A stretch of 64,000 bases of DNA from Paralithodes platypus (GCA_032716605.1 CM064580.1:39667518-39731517); one strand, 5' to 3'; positions 1 to 10,581 are shown, counted from the stretch's first letter. Numbers and translations: made by a program. The notes: generated from the sequence alone by a model not told the origin.

Positions 1-26
1 AAATAAAAAAAGAGGGAATACTTTAC

Positions 27-248
27 CGCAGTTTGCCTGAGACTCATCTTCTCTGCCAGGACAATCAACTGTGTTGTCACAAAAGCATGCCTGGGTCACT
101 CCGTCATTACAGATTCTGGGACCTTGACTGGCGGAGCTGCAGTTGAGAGGTTGCTGGGTAGTGGTGGAGTTAGAAGTGGTAGCTATATAAGTTGGGGTAA
201 TAGTATCAGTAGTAGTTGGAGTAGTAGTGGGCAGAGTAGAACCAGAGG
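27..248 (-). CDS. LDLa-plus-mucin cassette exon, copy at 0.03 kb
   Basis: Read on the minus strand, this 222-bp exon runs from an acceptor (CCCCACAG) to a donor (GTAAAG) and is phase 1 at both ends, so it encodes 74 residues without a stop. The first ~35 residues are a Thr/Ser-rich linker likely to be O-glycosylated. The last ~40 hold six cysteines in LDL-receptor class A order, with CDNTVDCPGREDE as the calcium-loop equivalent. LDLa domains are calcium-dependent extracellular binding modules of about 40 residues. In this type the Asp normally found two places after the fifth Cys is Gly; the other acidic ligands remain. The next exon in the transcript would lie left of the window. Exon model is from splice motifs and frame only. 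Confidence 0.72.
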
Positions 249-284
249 CTGTGGGGTTATTAATTCAAGATCAGATCACACTCA

Positions 285-760
285 CCTTATTTCATCCATC
301 CTCTCAACATGTTCAAACCATCCAATCCTGCTGATACACATCTCATCACTGATACTCTTGATATCTAACCGTCTTCTCAGCTCTTCACTAAATAAGTATG
401 CTATCTATACATAACCGTCACCTCAGCTTTTTACTAGATATCCTATCTTGCAGTTTGCTCCACCCATCCATTTCATCATTCTCATCATATTACGTTCCAT
501 TCTGTTGATATCATCCACTTTGACAGGCTTCCACCTTTCCCTTCAAGGTGAGGGGGGGGGGGGGAGTCTTCTCGTGGTAAGTAATGGCAGCAGTGTTCTT
601 ACCTTTCCCCAGCCGCATCTATTTCAGCCATAGTGGTGGCCTCGGCCCCACTACTAGCAGAGATGGTATCTCCCAAATAGCAAAACGTTTCCACCATCTT
701 CAGTGACTCATTGCCAAAGCTCACACTCTCGAGCCGGTCATTAAACACAGCTCATTTGCT
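285..760 (-). mobile_element. LINE reverse-transcriptase C-terminal fragment, unit 1
   Basis: Minus-strand translation, with several frame breaks, gives FCYLGDTISA followed by a Glu-Ala-Thr-Thr stretch, then a block like RMMKWMGG, and finally GWFEHVERMDEIR. This order is typical of the region after the RT catalytic core in endonuclease-type LINEs. Reading frames are broken by stops and a poly-G run near 551-563. The fragment ends about 35 bases before the acceptor of the LDLa exon at 27-248. Confidence 0.6.
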
Positions 761-859
761 CAATCCCTTATTGAGCTATGGAGTTTGGGTTCACGATTTC
801 TGGGATAGAATATGCTTCACAATTTATCAAAATATAACATGAAATTGTAATCAAAGGGT

Positions 860-962
860 TAACTCATTTACTGTGAGAGGCTATTTCTGAGCGTAATAAA
901 ACTGTATAATGCTAGCCAGAATATAATAAAAAAAGGACGTAATTTTACTGAAGAGGTTAATA
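860..962. repeat. TTAA-type MITE remnant, unit 1
   Basis: A short inverted-repeat remnant runs from TTAACTCATTTACTGTGAGAG to GAAGAGGTTAA and includes GCTAGCCAGAATATAATAAA. It resembles the ends of the 205-210-bp TTAA elements elsewhere in the window and recurs at the same place in each array unit. Confidence 0.4.
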
Positions 963-1204
963 TGGAAAACATATTATGTTATTAGACTCATTTCCATACA
1001 TGAGGCAAATCCCCATAAAATACAGTAATCTTGACAAATTGCAGTAAAATAAAAACTATATAAAAATAAACAATTATTAAATGCACAAAATTAGTTAAGT
1101 TATTAGATTAAGTTAACCGATTAACTTTGAAAACTAACTTAACTTAGTTAGTTAACTTTCCAAAATGTGTTAACTTAACTTAGCTGATGACATTAAAAAG
1201 TCAA

Positions 1205-1640
1205 CTTAACACCTTGAGGATTATGATGCGTGTTAACAGTTTATTCTGGCCATCATTAGACAATTTATACAGCTTAGGAAGGATCTGGGGGAGTTAAAAG
1301 GGTAAAGACGGTCTCAATCCTCTGACTGCCATATACCCTTCCTATTCTATCTATTTACTGTATATGCTCAGGCCCAATCCCCACTTTTCCTATTCTTATT
1401 TTCTATTTAATTCTATTTGATAATTTTTGTTTTCCTTGGGGGTGGCCGCCTCAAGACAGAGCAAGGACAGGGAAAACACAAAACACAACATAGAACAACG
1501 AACAAACATAAACAAAACACAAAATCACACACATCTAGGTCACCTAATATGAATAAAATTGTCTAATAATAGCCAATACAAAAAAAAACGAAAACAAAAT
1601 GCGTAGACTTCTATGGCCTGAAAAATACCATAAGTATTGG
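1205..1640. repeat. TTAA-type MITE split by a retroposon insertion, unit 1
   Basis: The left half (GATGCGTGTTAACAG, TTAGACAATTTATACAGCTT) and right half (AATAAAATTGTCTAATAATAGCC, AAATGCGTAGACTT) together look like one hairpin MITE of the common family here. They are separated by a foreign insert of about 200 bp at ~1345-1545. The same split element appears in every 2.4-kb unit, so the insert predates unit amplification. Confidence 0.45.
1345..1545 (-). mobile_element. Short retroposon (GGGGTGGCCGCC family), unit 1
   Basis: The repeat is defined by CTCAGGCCCAATCCCC, a GGGGGTGGCCGCC block, CTCAAGACAGAGCAAGGACA and a run of AAACACAAA words ending near CATCTAGGTCACC. Copies lie near 3745-3935, 15118-15270, 46705-46885, 49040-49230, 51410-51590, 53785-53970 and 59690-59870 in this orientation. 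Reverse-orientation copies lie near 14335-14405, 34890-35070 and 44640-44735. It has no ORF. I read it as a SINE-like or LINE 3'-end family that I cannot name. Confidence 0.45.
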
Positions 1641-1976
1641 TATCGCATTAGATACATTATGAGAAATACTGATATTTCATAACCTTTATAACCTATTTAG
1701 AATTTTAGATCAACATAACCCATTTAGTAAGAATGTTAATATTGAACATAATTTAGATAGTGGAGACTATTTTAGAAAGGGACAAAGTGCTGGCATACGG
1801 ACAAATTTAGTAACCGTTCCCTTTTCACCACAGTGTACACTAAATAGAAAGGCAAATTATAGGTATAAGATAATTGGGTATATTGATAACGATATAGTCC
1901 TACCTTTATAATCTTATATTTAACCCACTGAGCACCAGCTGATATACTGTATAATAAATGTACACCGAAGGACCAG

Positions 1977-2369
1977 CACTAAGCCCAGAGACTATATGGC
2001 ACTAATTACAGTTACATAATGCTATGCATAGAGAGAGCAGAAAGGAATAACTGGGACAACAGATGAGAAAGAAGATGGGAAGGAAATGGGACATGAGATG
2101 TGACATAGAATAGTGATGTGATTTGCTAAGGAGATCGGATATGCAAAGCAGAGAACCCTCTGGAGGGTAGACATGAAACGAAAGGACTGGCAATGTTCAG
2201 AGGAATAGCAAGGGCATTCAAGTAGAAATGGGCGACAGTTAAGGAACCGTGACAAAGGGAACAGAATGGAGGGCCCTCGCCAGACATCAAATAGTCATGG
2301 GTAAGTCTCGTATGACCTAACATCAGGTGTGCCAAAACTATTGCCCATCGTCTATTGATCGAGATTACA
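1977..2369 (-). mobile_element. LINE C-terminal (RNase-H-side) fragment, unit 2 donor side
   Basis: Minus-strand frames give LGHTRLTHDYLMSGEGPP, then FCSLCHGSLTVAHF, then, after a frameshift, LLECPCYSSEH. This matches the Cys/His block (GHTRLTH, C-x2-C, H, C-P-Y) found after the RNase H domain in many LINE ORF2 proteins. The piece is 5' truncated and ends in the 3' UTR near CTAAGCCCAGAG. It lies about 38 bases beyond the donor of the exon at 2406-2627, separated by a poly-T run. It is pseudogenic. Confidence 0.65.
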
Positions 2370-2405
2370 AATAAAAAAAAAAAAAAAAAAGAGGGAATAC
2401 TTTAC

Positions 2406-2627
2406 CGCAGTTTGCCTGAGACTCATCTTCTCTGCCAGGACAATCAACTGTGTTGTCACAAAAGCATGCCTGGGTCACTCCGTCATTACAGATTCTGGGA
2501 CCTTGACTGGCGGAGCTGCAGTTGAGAGGTTGCTGGGTAGTGGTGGAGTTAGAAGTGGTAGCTATATAAGTTGGGGTAATAGTATCAGTAGTAGTTGGAG
2601 TAGTAGTGGGCAGAGTAGAACCAGAGG
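2406..2627 (-). CDS. LDLa-plus-mucin cassette exon, copy at 2.4 kb
   Basis: This is a 222-bp phase 1-1 exon with no stop and all six LDLa cysteines. It shares with the 0.03-kb copy a silent change in the ACFC segment (GCATGCTTTTGT instead of GCGTGCTTCTGT), so these two are close relatives. Spliced to its neighbour, the split codon G plus CC gives Ala, joining one LDLa end directly to the next mucin linker. The copy at 54829-55050 is its partner in the large duplication. Confidence 0.74.
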
Positions 2628-2663
2628 CTGTGGGGTTATTAATTCAAGATCAGACCACACTCA

Positions 2664-3140
2664 CCTTATTTCATCCATCCTCTCAACATGTTCAAACCAT
2701 CCAATCTTGCTGATACACATCTCATCACGGATACTCTTGATATCTAACTGTCTCCTCAGCTCTTCACTAAGTAATTATGCTATCTATACATAACCGTCAC
2801 TTCAGCTTTTTACTAGATATCCTATCTTGCAGTTTGCTCCACCCATCCATTTCATCATTCTCATCATATTACGTTCCATTCTGTTGATATCATCCACTTT
2901 GACAGGCTTCCACCTTTCCCTTCAAGGTGAGGGGGGGGGGGGGGGGGAGTCTTCTCGTGGTAAGTAATGGCAGCAGTGTTCTTACCCTTCCCCAGCCGCA
3001 TCTATTTCAGCCATAGTGGTGGCCTCGGCCCCACTACTAGCAGAGATGGTATCTCCCAAATAGCAAAACGTTTCCACCATCTTCAGTGACTCATTGCCAA
3101 AGCTCACACTCTCGAGCCGGTCATTAAACACAGCTCATTT
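2664..3140 (-). mobile_element. LINE RT C-terminal fragment, unit 2
   Basis: It is colinear with 285-760, with the same FCYLGDTISA and FEHVERMDEIR landmarks. The internal poly-G run is longer here (about 2931-2947), which is a length-variable marker between units. Confidence 0.6.
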
Positions 3141-4039
3141 GCTCAATCCCTTATTGAGCTATGGAGGTTAGGGTTCACGATTTCTGGGATAGAATATGCT
3201 TCACAATTTATCAAAATATAACATGAAATTGTAATCAAAGGGTTAACTCCTTTACTGTGAGAGGCTATTTCTGAGCGTAATAAAACTGTCTAATGCTAGC
3301 CAGAATATAATAAAAAAAGGACGTAATTTTACTGAAGAGGTTAATATGGAAAACATATGTTATTAGACTCATTTCCATACATGAGGCAAATCCCCATAAA
3401 ATACAGTAATCTTGACAAATTGCAGTAAAATAAAAACTATATAAAAAATAAACAATTATTAAATGCACAAAATTAGTTGTTATTAGATTAAGTTAACCGA
3501 TTAACTTTGAAAACTAACTTAACTTAGTTAGTTAACTTTCCAAAATGTGTTAACTTAACTTAGCTGATGACATTAAAAAGTCAACTTAACACCTTGAGGA
3601 TTATGACGCGTGTTAACAGTTTATTCTGGCTATCATTAGACAATTTATACAGCTTAGGAAGGATCTGGGGGAGTTAAAAGGGTAAAGACGGTCTCAATCT
3701 TCTGACTGCCATATACCCTTCCTATTCTATCTATTTACTGTATATGCTCAGGCCCAATCCCCACTTTTCCTATTCTTATTTTCTATTTAATTCTATTTTA
3801 TTATTTTTTTTTTTCCTTGGGGGTGGCCGCCTCAAGACAGAGCAAGGACAGGTCAAACACTAAACACAACATAAAACAACGAACAAACACAAACAAAACA
3901 AAATCACATACATCTAGGTTACCTAATAATTATGAATAAAATCGTCTAATAATAGCAAAAAAAAAAAAAAAACGAAAAGAAATGCGTAGACTTCTATGGA
4001 CTGAAAAATACCTATAAGTATTGGTATTGCATTAGATAC

Positions 4040-4478
4040 GTTTATTATGTTCTATCCAACAACCAACTCTACTCCTAAAATCGATTAATGAAATATTATA
4101 AACACATGTAGCAGTCCGTGGATTCGAACCAACACCTTATGCATTGCGCTACAAAGACAGTTAAAGAATGGTGGACACTGCCTACGATTTATTATGCAAC
4201 TTCGAATCCTGCATATCAATCTAAGCATGTACACACATCCCAACTGCAACTCACGTAGGCTATGCATATGTGAATGGAAAGAGCAATTAATGGGGCATTA
4301 ACCACTAGGGAAGTCCTCTCAATAAATTACTCCTGAACCAATATCAATTATTATGTTCTATCCAACAACCAACTCTACTCCTAAAATCGATTAATGAAAT
4401 ATTACAAACACATGTGGCAGTCCGTGGATTCGAACCCAGGACGCTCACACCGAAAATCAACACCTTATGCATACTGAT
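4040..4478 (-). mobile_element. Tandem tRNA-derived SINE pair
   Basis: Two related segments begin at a shared TATTATGTTCTATCCAAC sequence near 4041 and 4350. On the minus strand both carry a GGTTCGAATCCACGG-type box B, and the second is preceded by an anticodon-arm-like GTGTTGATTTTCGGTG. The first segment has lost part of its tRNA-like region and gained a spacer. The insertion (~440 bp) explains why this unit is 2.8 kb rather than 2.4 kb. The same double insertion is at 59985-60420 in the duplicated copy. Confidence 0.5.
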
Positions 4479-4787
4479 ATTTCATAACCTTTAATATAAT
4501 CTATTTAGAATTTTAGATCAACATAATCCATTTAGTAAGAATGTTAATATTGAACATAATTTAGATAGTGGAGACTATTTTAGAAAGGGACAAAGTGCTG
4601 GCATACGTTCAAATTTAGTAACCGTTCCCTTTTCACCACAGTGTACACTAAATAGAAAGGCAAATTATAGGTATAAGATAATTGGGTATATTGATAACGA
4701 TATAGTCCTACCTTTATAATCTTATATTTAACCCACTGAGCACCAGCTGATATACTGTATAATAAATGTACACCGAAGGACCAGCAC

Positions 4788-5178
4788 TAAGCCCAGAGAC
4801 TATATGGCACTAATTACAGTTACATAATGTTATGCATAGAGAGAGCAGAAAGGAATAACTGGGACAACAGATGAGGAAGAAGATGGGAAGGAAATGGGAC
4901 ATGAGATGTGACATAGAATAGTGATGTGATTCGCTAAGGAGATCGGATATGCAAAGCAGAGAACCCTCTGGAGGGTAGACATGAAACGAAAGGACTGGCA
5001 ATGTTCAGAGGAATAGCAAGGGCATTCAAGTAGAAATGGGCAACAGTTAAGGAACCGTGACAAAGGGATCAGAATGGAGGGCCCTCGCCAGACATCAAAT
5101 AGTCATGGGTAAGTCTCGTATGACCTAACATCAGGTGTGCCAAAACTATTGCCCACCGGCTATTGATCAAGATTACAA
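4788..5178 (-). mobile_element. LINE C-terminal fragment, unit 3 donor side
   Basis: This is the same GHTRLTH and CSLCHGSLTVAHF block as at 1977-2369, with the same frame break. It adjoins a long poly-A run (about 5183-5214 on the plus strand) that separates it from the exon at 5228-5452. Confidence 0.62.
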
Positions 5179-5181
5179 ATA

Positions 5182-5218
<37 letters not shown>

Positions 5219-5227
5219 ATACTTTAC

Positions 5228-5452
5228 CGCAGTTTGCCTGAGACTCGTCTTCTCTGCCAGGACAATCAACTGTGCTGTCACAGAAGCACGCCTGGGTCAC
5301 TCCGTCATTACAGATTCTGGGACCTTGACTGGCGGAGCTGCAGTTGAGAGGTTGCTGGGTAGTGGTGGAGTTAGAAGTGGTAGCTATATAAGTTGGGGTA
5401 GTAGTAGTATCAGTAGTAGTTGGAGTAGTAGTGGGCAGAGTAGAACCAGAGG
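5228..5452 (-). CDS. LDLa-plus-mucin cassette exon, copy at 5.2 kb
   Basis: This is a 225-bp phase 1-1 exon, 75 residues, one codon longer than its sisters through an extra GTA in the linker. CDNTVD is CDSTVD here, and the six cysteines are intact. Upstream in the transcript, the exon at 9659-9778 ends with A; A plus CC gives Thr, so the two join in frame. The duplicate at 61165-61386 lacks the extra codon, one of the few coding differences between the two large copies. Confidence 0.74.
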
Positions 5453-5488
5453 CTGTGGGGTTATTAATTCAATATCAGACCACACTCA

Positions 5489-5935
5489 ACTTATTTCATC
5501 CATCCTCTCAACGTGTTCAAACCATCCAATCCTGCAGATACACATCTCATCACTGATACTCTTGATATCTAACCGTCTCCTCAGCTCTTCACTAAATAAT
5601 TATGCTATCTATACATAACCGTCACCTCAGCTTTTTACTAGATAACCTATCTTGCAGTTTGCTCCACCCATCCATTTCATCATTCGCATCATATTCTGTT
5701 GATATTATCCACTTTGACAGGCTTACACCTTCTCATGGCAAGTAATGGCAGCAGTGTTCTTACCTTTCCCCAGCCGCATCTATTTCAGCGATAGTGGTGG
5801 CCTCGGCCCACTACTAGCAGAGATGGTATCTCCCAAATAGCAAAACATTTCCACCATCTTCAGTGACTCATTGCCAAAGTTCACACTCTCGAGCTGGTCA
5901 TTGAACACAGCTCATTTGCTCTATCCCTTTTTGAG
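5489..5935 (-). mobile_element. LINE RT C-terminal fragment, unit 3
   Basis: This fragment is homologous to 285-760 but lacks the poly-G tract and some 40 flanking bases around 5700-5730. It ends the left cassette array. Beyond it no further 2.4-kb unit is seen until the right-hand array. Confidence 0.55.
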
Positions 5936-6636
5936 TTATAGAGGTTAGAGTTCACGATTTCTGGCCTGCCTATTTGGAACAGGGTATAGGTCAGAAAAAT
6001 ATGATTCACAATTTATCAAAATATAATATGAAATTGTACTCAAAGGGTTAACTCCTTTACTGTGAGAGGCTACTTCTGAGCGTAATAAAACTGTCTAATG
6101 CTAGCCAGAACAATAAAAAAAGACGTAATTTTACTGAAGAGGTTAATATGGAAAACATATTATGTTATTAGACTCATTTCCATACATGAGGCAAATCCCC
6201 ATAACACGGTAATCCTGACAAATTGCAGTAAAATAAAAAAAATAAACAATTATTAAATGCACAAAATTAGTTAAGTTATTTGATTAACTTAACCGATTAA
6301 CTTTGAAAACTAACTTAACTTAGCTAGGCAACTTTCCAAAATGTGTTAACTTAACTTAGTTGATGACATTTGAAGGTTAACTTAACAACTTGAGGATTAT
6401 GACGCATTTTAACAGTTTATTATGGCTATCATTAGACGATTTATACAGCTTAGGAAGGATCTGTGAGAGTTAAACGGGTAAAGTCTTAATCAATCCTCTG
6501 ACTGTCATATACCCTTCCTAATTTGAATAAAATCGTCAAATAATAGCCAGAAAACCGAAAAGAAATGTGTAGTCGGATATTGTAAGAGTTAAACTATGTA
6601 TTGAACATCTCTTAGCAGAAGATCACATACAGTTAG

Positions 6637-6842
6637 CCATACAGTAGCGGTGACATCCTTTTCATTATATTTTGGCAACTATTAGACTATTATATTCGGG
6701 TTAGGAAGGACGTCTACCCATTAAATGAATACCGACTATCTCAATTAATACTTTTAGCTGTCATATGTCTTTCCTAAGCCGTACAAAGACGTCTAAATGT
6801 AGTTGAAATCCAAAAATAAAGACGTCACCGGCACTGGATGGG
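6637..6842. mobile_element. TTAA MITE, ~206 bp
   Basis: This is a hairpin element with arms GCGGTGACATCC/GACGTCACCGGC and internal landmarks GGTTAGGAAGGACG and CTTTCCTAAGCC. Its right end shares the TTAA at 6843-6846 with the next element. Confidence 0.5.
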
Positions 6843-6846
6843 TTAA

Positions 6847-7053
6847 CCCTTGCAGTGCCGGCGACGTCTTTTTTATTGGATTTCAGCTACATTGAGACGA
6901 TTTTATGAAGCTTAGGAAGGATATATGGAAGCTAGAAGGATTAATTGATATAGTCTGTAGCCTTTCATTCGATACACAACTTTCCTAAGCTGAATACAAT
7001 TGTCTAATAGATGCCAGAACATAATGGAAAGGATGTCACTGCTACTAAATGGG
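6847..7053. mobile_element. TTAA MITE, ~207 bp
   Basis: It starts CCCTTGCAGTGCCGGCGACG right after a TTAA and ends AAATGGG before TTAT, a one-base change from TTAA. The internal halves are mutually complementary (AGCTTAGGAAGG and CTTTCCTAAGCT). It is one of several 205-210-bp elements that fit a piggyBac-type MITE by target site and CCCTT ends. Confidence 0.55.
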
Positions 7054-7069
7054 TTATCACTAGGGATCT

Positions 7070-7080
7070 TCATTTGTCCG

Positions 7081-7114
<34 letters not shown>

Positions 7115-7629
7115 ATATATATATATATGATGTGATCAAGGCATTTTTTTGCTATGTATTTTTAGTTTGCCCCTTAGAATATGATACCCCCTTCCCAGGC
7201 CCCCCTTAAATGTAACAAAAACCCCCAGACCCCCTTCAAGCTAAATATGTGCAGTTGCCCACATAAGTTCTGTCCTCTTCGTGATTATATGCATGGAAAT
7301 ATACTGCGCATGATATAATTACGAGTGTAGTTAAACTACACCGTTTCTTATATATTGTTCAGTGGTTAACGCATTTAACTATACCCTATTCATAATAATT
7401 TGGCCAATAATCATGACCACTAACCTCTATAATGGAAAATGACTAGAGTAATCGAGTCAATACTTCTACCGTTTGGGAAGAGTCAGCCAGGGAATAGGTG
7501 TGGAAGTTTACAAACCATTTGCTCTAGCCCTTTTTGAGTGACAGAGGATAGAGATCACGATTGTTGGCCTACCTATCATGAACACGGCATAATCAACTGA
7601 TAGTAAATAGAAACCCTGCGCACAATCGA
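7070..7629. other. AT microsatellite and unexplained sequence
   Basis: A (TA)n tract lies at about 7083-7129. It is followed by roughly 500 bp in which I see no ORF, splice-bounded exon or recognisable repeat, apart from the CCCCCTT-type words shared with the 9.9-13-kb repeat family. Confidence 0.4.
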
Positions 7630-7845
7630 CCACTTGCGAGTTTCAGGCTATAAGGAAGTTGGATCCGTAAACATCGATATGGAACAGAAATACAATAATA
7701 ATGTAGATTTCTGACGGAGAGAAAGTATGATTAGTTTGGTTTTAAGTATTGATATTTACTACGACCTTATGTTAGTTGCTTAATTATGCTAAGTATGGAT
7801 TTATATATACCTCTAACTTCCTTATAGCCTGAAACTCGCAAGTGG
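7630..7845. mobile_element. MITE with perfect 31-bp terminal inverted repeats
   Basis: Positions 7630-7660 and 7815-7845 are exact reverse complements, starting CCACTTGCGAGTTTCAGG. The 216-bp element has no ORF. No clean target duplication is visible. An identical copy lies near 63570-63785 as part of the large duplication. Confidence 0.65.
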
Positions 7846-7974
7846 TCAATTCAAACTATATATTACTGTCATACGTAAGATCGCGACGGGGAACAGAACT
7901 GATGTGGCCAATTGTAAAAAAAAATCATAGAAAAAAACGTTCCAATCCAAGGACGGTTTCTCCTAAAATGATAC

Positions 7975-8190
7975 CCGTGTTTTTCATACTCACGCTTATA
8001 TCAGTTTTTTTCTTCATACTCACGCTTATGCCATTTTTTTTTCATACTCACGCTTATTTGTTTTCATAGTCACTCTTATAGCCTACCCGTTTTTTTCATA
8101 ATCACGCTTATATTTGTTCATACGCTTATACCAGTTTTTTTTCTTTCATACTCACGCTTATACCATTTGTTTTCATACTCACGCTTTTTT
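7975..8190. repeat. Minisatellite, left part
   Basis: Repeats of about 25 bases are built on TTTTTCATACTCACGCTTAT with or without ACCAG. The array is interrupted at about 8187 by a LINE and resumes near 9097. Confidence 0.7.
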
Positions 8191-9096
8191 TTTTTTTTTT
8201 TTTTAAGAGACAATGAACGGAGGAAGGAAAAACACAGATAAAACAAAAAGGTCCATGTGCCTAAAGGCATCCTCCATTCATAAAATGTTTGTAACAACTG
8301 GATTTAAACATTTGTTGATTGTAAGTTTGTGGAAAGCAATTCGAGGGAAGTGAATTCCAAAGAGTAGTAGCTCTGGGGATAAATGAATTCTGATAAGCAG
8401 AAGTTCTGCATTGTGGAGGAGAAAGTGTAAATTCATGGGCGCTCTCAGCTGCCCTAGTTTCTACGGGGAAAGATGTGGAGAGGCGGCACAATTGAAGCAA
8501 GTTCCTCGGAACAATTGCTGTGAAAATATCTGTAGAATAATGCAAGGGATGCAACGTTTCTTCGTATGGCTAATGTAGGAAGGTCCTGTGTGATTGCAGG
8601 GTTATTGATTAATCTAATAGCTTTATTTTGAATTTTGTCCAACTGCCTCAATGCAACCATTCCACTTCCACCCCACAGAGGTGAACAGTAATCCATCTGA
8701 GAGCGCACATGACTTTTATATATTACGGCCAACTGCTCGTCAGTGAAGAATTCTCGAACTCTGTACAGGAGTCCCAGTTTTTTAGAGGCATTCTTAGCAA
8801 TGCTTCTAACATAATGTGTCCAGCTCAAGTTAGTAGTTAATGTTACACCGAGAATGTCAATACTAGGGGAAGTGGGAATATTTACATCATTAAAAAATAT
8901 ATGGGAGTCAGTGAGATTCTGTCGGTTAGAAAATTGAATGTACTTGGTTTTCTGTGCATTAAAGGAAACTAGATTCTCTTGTCCCCATTCATTAATTCTA
9001 GAAAGGTCCTGGTTCAGAGAAATTGCAGTGTTTATTTTTGAATTTATAAGATCGGGTTGGGTGAAAGAATTGGTAAATGTGAAGGAACTGTGGAGT
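8187..9096 (-). mobile_element. 5'-truncated Jockey-like LINE 3' end with poly-A tail
   Basis: The minus strand encodes, from ~9140 to 8454, the post-RT C-terminal region of a non-LTR reverse transcriptase: landmarks INEWGQENLVSFNAQKT, DILGVTLTTNLSW, ASKKLGLLYRVREFF, DYCSPLWGG and KAIRLIN. It continues after one frameshift near 8460 into LWNSLPSNCFPQTYN and KHFMNGGCL. A plus-strand T run at ~8186-8204 is the poly-A tail. No catalytic RT motif is included, so the copy is dead on arrival. It sits inside a minisatellite, which hides any target duplication. Confidence 0.8.
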
Positions 9097-9655
9097 GCCA
9101 GTTTTTCATACTTACGCTTATACCAGTTTTTCATACTCACGCTTATACCAGTTTTTCGTACTCACGCTAATACAATTTTTTCATACGATTATACCAGTTG
9201 TTTTCATACTCACGCTAATACCAGTTTTTTCATACGATTATACCAGTTTTTTTCATACCCACGCTTATACCAGTTATTTTCATACCCATATAATTATAAG
9301 GTTCTTTCATACTCATGCTTATTTGTTCATACTCACGTTTATACAATTTTTTTCATAATCACGCTTCCATATGCTTCCACCATTTTTTTCTTACTCACGC
9401 GTATTTTTTCATGTGCTTATTTTTTCATATGCTTATTTTTTCATACACTTATTTTTTCATACGCTATTTTTTTCATACGCTTATACCAGTATTTTGTTGT
9501 CACACTCATGCGTATACCAGTTTTCTTCATACTCACGCTTATACCAGTTGTTTTCATACTCACGCGTATACCAGTTTTTTTCATACTCACGCTTATTTTA
9601 CACCAGTTTTATTTTATTTATTTTATTTTTATTTTTTTATTTTTGTTTTCATACT
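9097..9655. repeat. Minisatellite, right part
   Basis: This is a continuation of the TTTTTCATACTCACGCTTATACCAG array, increasingly degenerate. It reaches to within a few bases of the donor of the LDLa exon at 9659-9778. Its open frames are rich in Phe, Tyr and Thr and are by-products of the repeat. Confidence 0.7.
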
Positions 9656-9658
9656 CAC

Positions 9659-9778
9659 TTGTAGGATAGGTACAGCCCACCTCATCCTTGCCGTCCAGGC
9701 AGTCCTGGACCTGGTCACACTTGGTGCTGGTAGACAAGCATCTATTGCCGTCGCACATAAACTCGCCCAAACCACAGT
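9659..9778 (-). CDS. Canonical LDLa domain exon
   Basis: This 120-bp exon lies between a pyrimidine-rich acceptor (CCTTTCCCCAG) and donor GTGAGT, phase 1 at both ends. It encodes almost exactly one LDL-receptor class A domain, beginning DCGLGEFMCDGNRC and ending KCDQVQDCLDGKDEVGC, then YPT. All six cysteines and the calcium ligands (D, Q-D, D-G-K-D-E pattern) are present, so this domain should fold. It has no mucin linker. It would follow the exon at 12312-12464 (G plus AC gives Asp) and precede the cassette at 5228-5452 (A plus CC gives Thr). Domain identification is strong; gene identity is unknown. Confidence 0.85.
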
Positions 9779-9849
9779 CTGGGGAAAGGAATTAAGGGAC
9801 TATATGTGGCTGATTTTTTCGTCTATTCAGTAATTTATTCATTTATTTC

Positions 9850-10575
9850 TTAGTTTCCTCGCTAGACCTCCATCAAGCTTAGAAAAACATCCCCTGGACA
9901 CCCCTTCAAGATAAATTTGTAAATTTCCCGGCCAAAGGCCGATTCCTCTTAAAATTACAGGCTCGCTATCGCTCGCCAGGGAAAAATCGACACCTAAATA
10001 GCACAAAAGGTCTTAATATTGACAAAGAAATGGGGCGAAAGTTATTATAAACTGACAAACTAATGGGGCACACGTCTTAAAATCTAAAACTAATGGGGCT
10101 AAACAAGAGGAAGAAGGGTGACCAGAAAAAATGGCCCATATCCCCTTAAGGTTGTCATCCACCCACACATGACGCGTTTTTTACATTATATTTAGCTACC
10201 TGCAGACGATAATTTCAGCTTAGGAAGGCTCTCTATTGATAAATGGGATAAGGAATATTCCTTCATCTACTTAAGGGGACGTTATGTTACATATTTATAT
10301 ATATTTTGTTTTTTTCTATTATTACCGGTACATATATTCGTTTTTGTTTGCTCTCTAGACCTCTATCAAGCTTTAAAAATCATAAACCCAAGACCCCCTT
10401 GAGATAAATTTGCACAATCGGCCGAAGCCCGATTCCTCCTAAATTACTGGCGCGCTATCGCTCGCCAGGAAGAAATAGACACCTGGATAAGGTGAAAGGT
10501 CTTAAAATCACCAAACGAACTGGGCGAACGTCTTATAATCTCATAATTGGGCTAAAAATGAAGAAGGGATTCAAA
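9850..10575. repeat. Two copies of a dispersed ~290-bp repeat
   Basis: Two related blocks (about 9860-10140 and 10340-10575) share TAGACCTC-ATCAAGCTT, CCCCCTT-AGATAAATTTG, GCTCGCTATCGCTCGCCAGG, GACACCT and AATGGGGC-type words. Related pieces lie at 12745-13050, 13085-13400, 14045-14105, 17400-17465, 18050-18125 and 18690-18985. A MITE-like half is at ~10145-10260. No coding capacity is seen. Confidence 0.5.
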
Positions 10576-10581
10576 AAAAAA

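Noticed and set aside
124..414. Repeated 96-codon plus-strand frame in each unit
   Set aside because: Antisense to the LDLa exon and running into LINE debris; begins at TTG, with no ATG.
2002..2335. Repeated 63-, 69- and 77-codon minus frames in each unit as conserved small genes
   Set aside because: Conserved between units only because units are recent duplicates; together they spell a frameshifted LINE C-terminal tail.
8938..9833. Phe/Tyr/Thr-rich plus-strand frames up to 243 codons
   Set aside because: They run through the antisense of a LINE fragment and a minisatellite, opposite a well-supported minus-strand LDLa exon.
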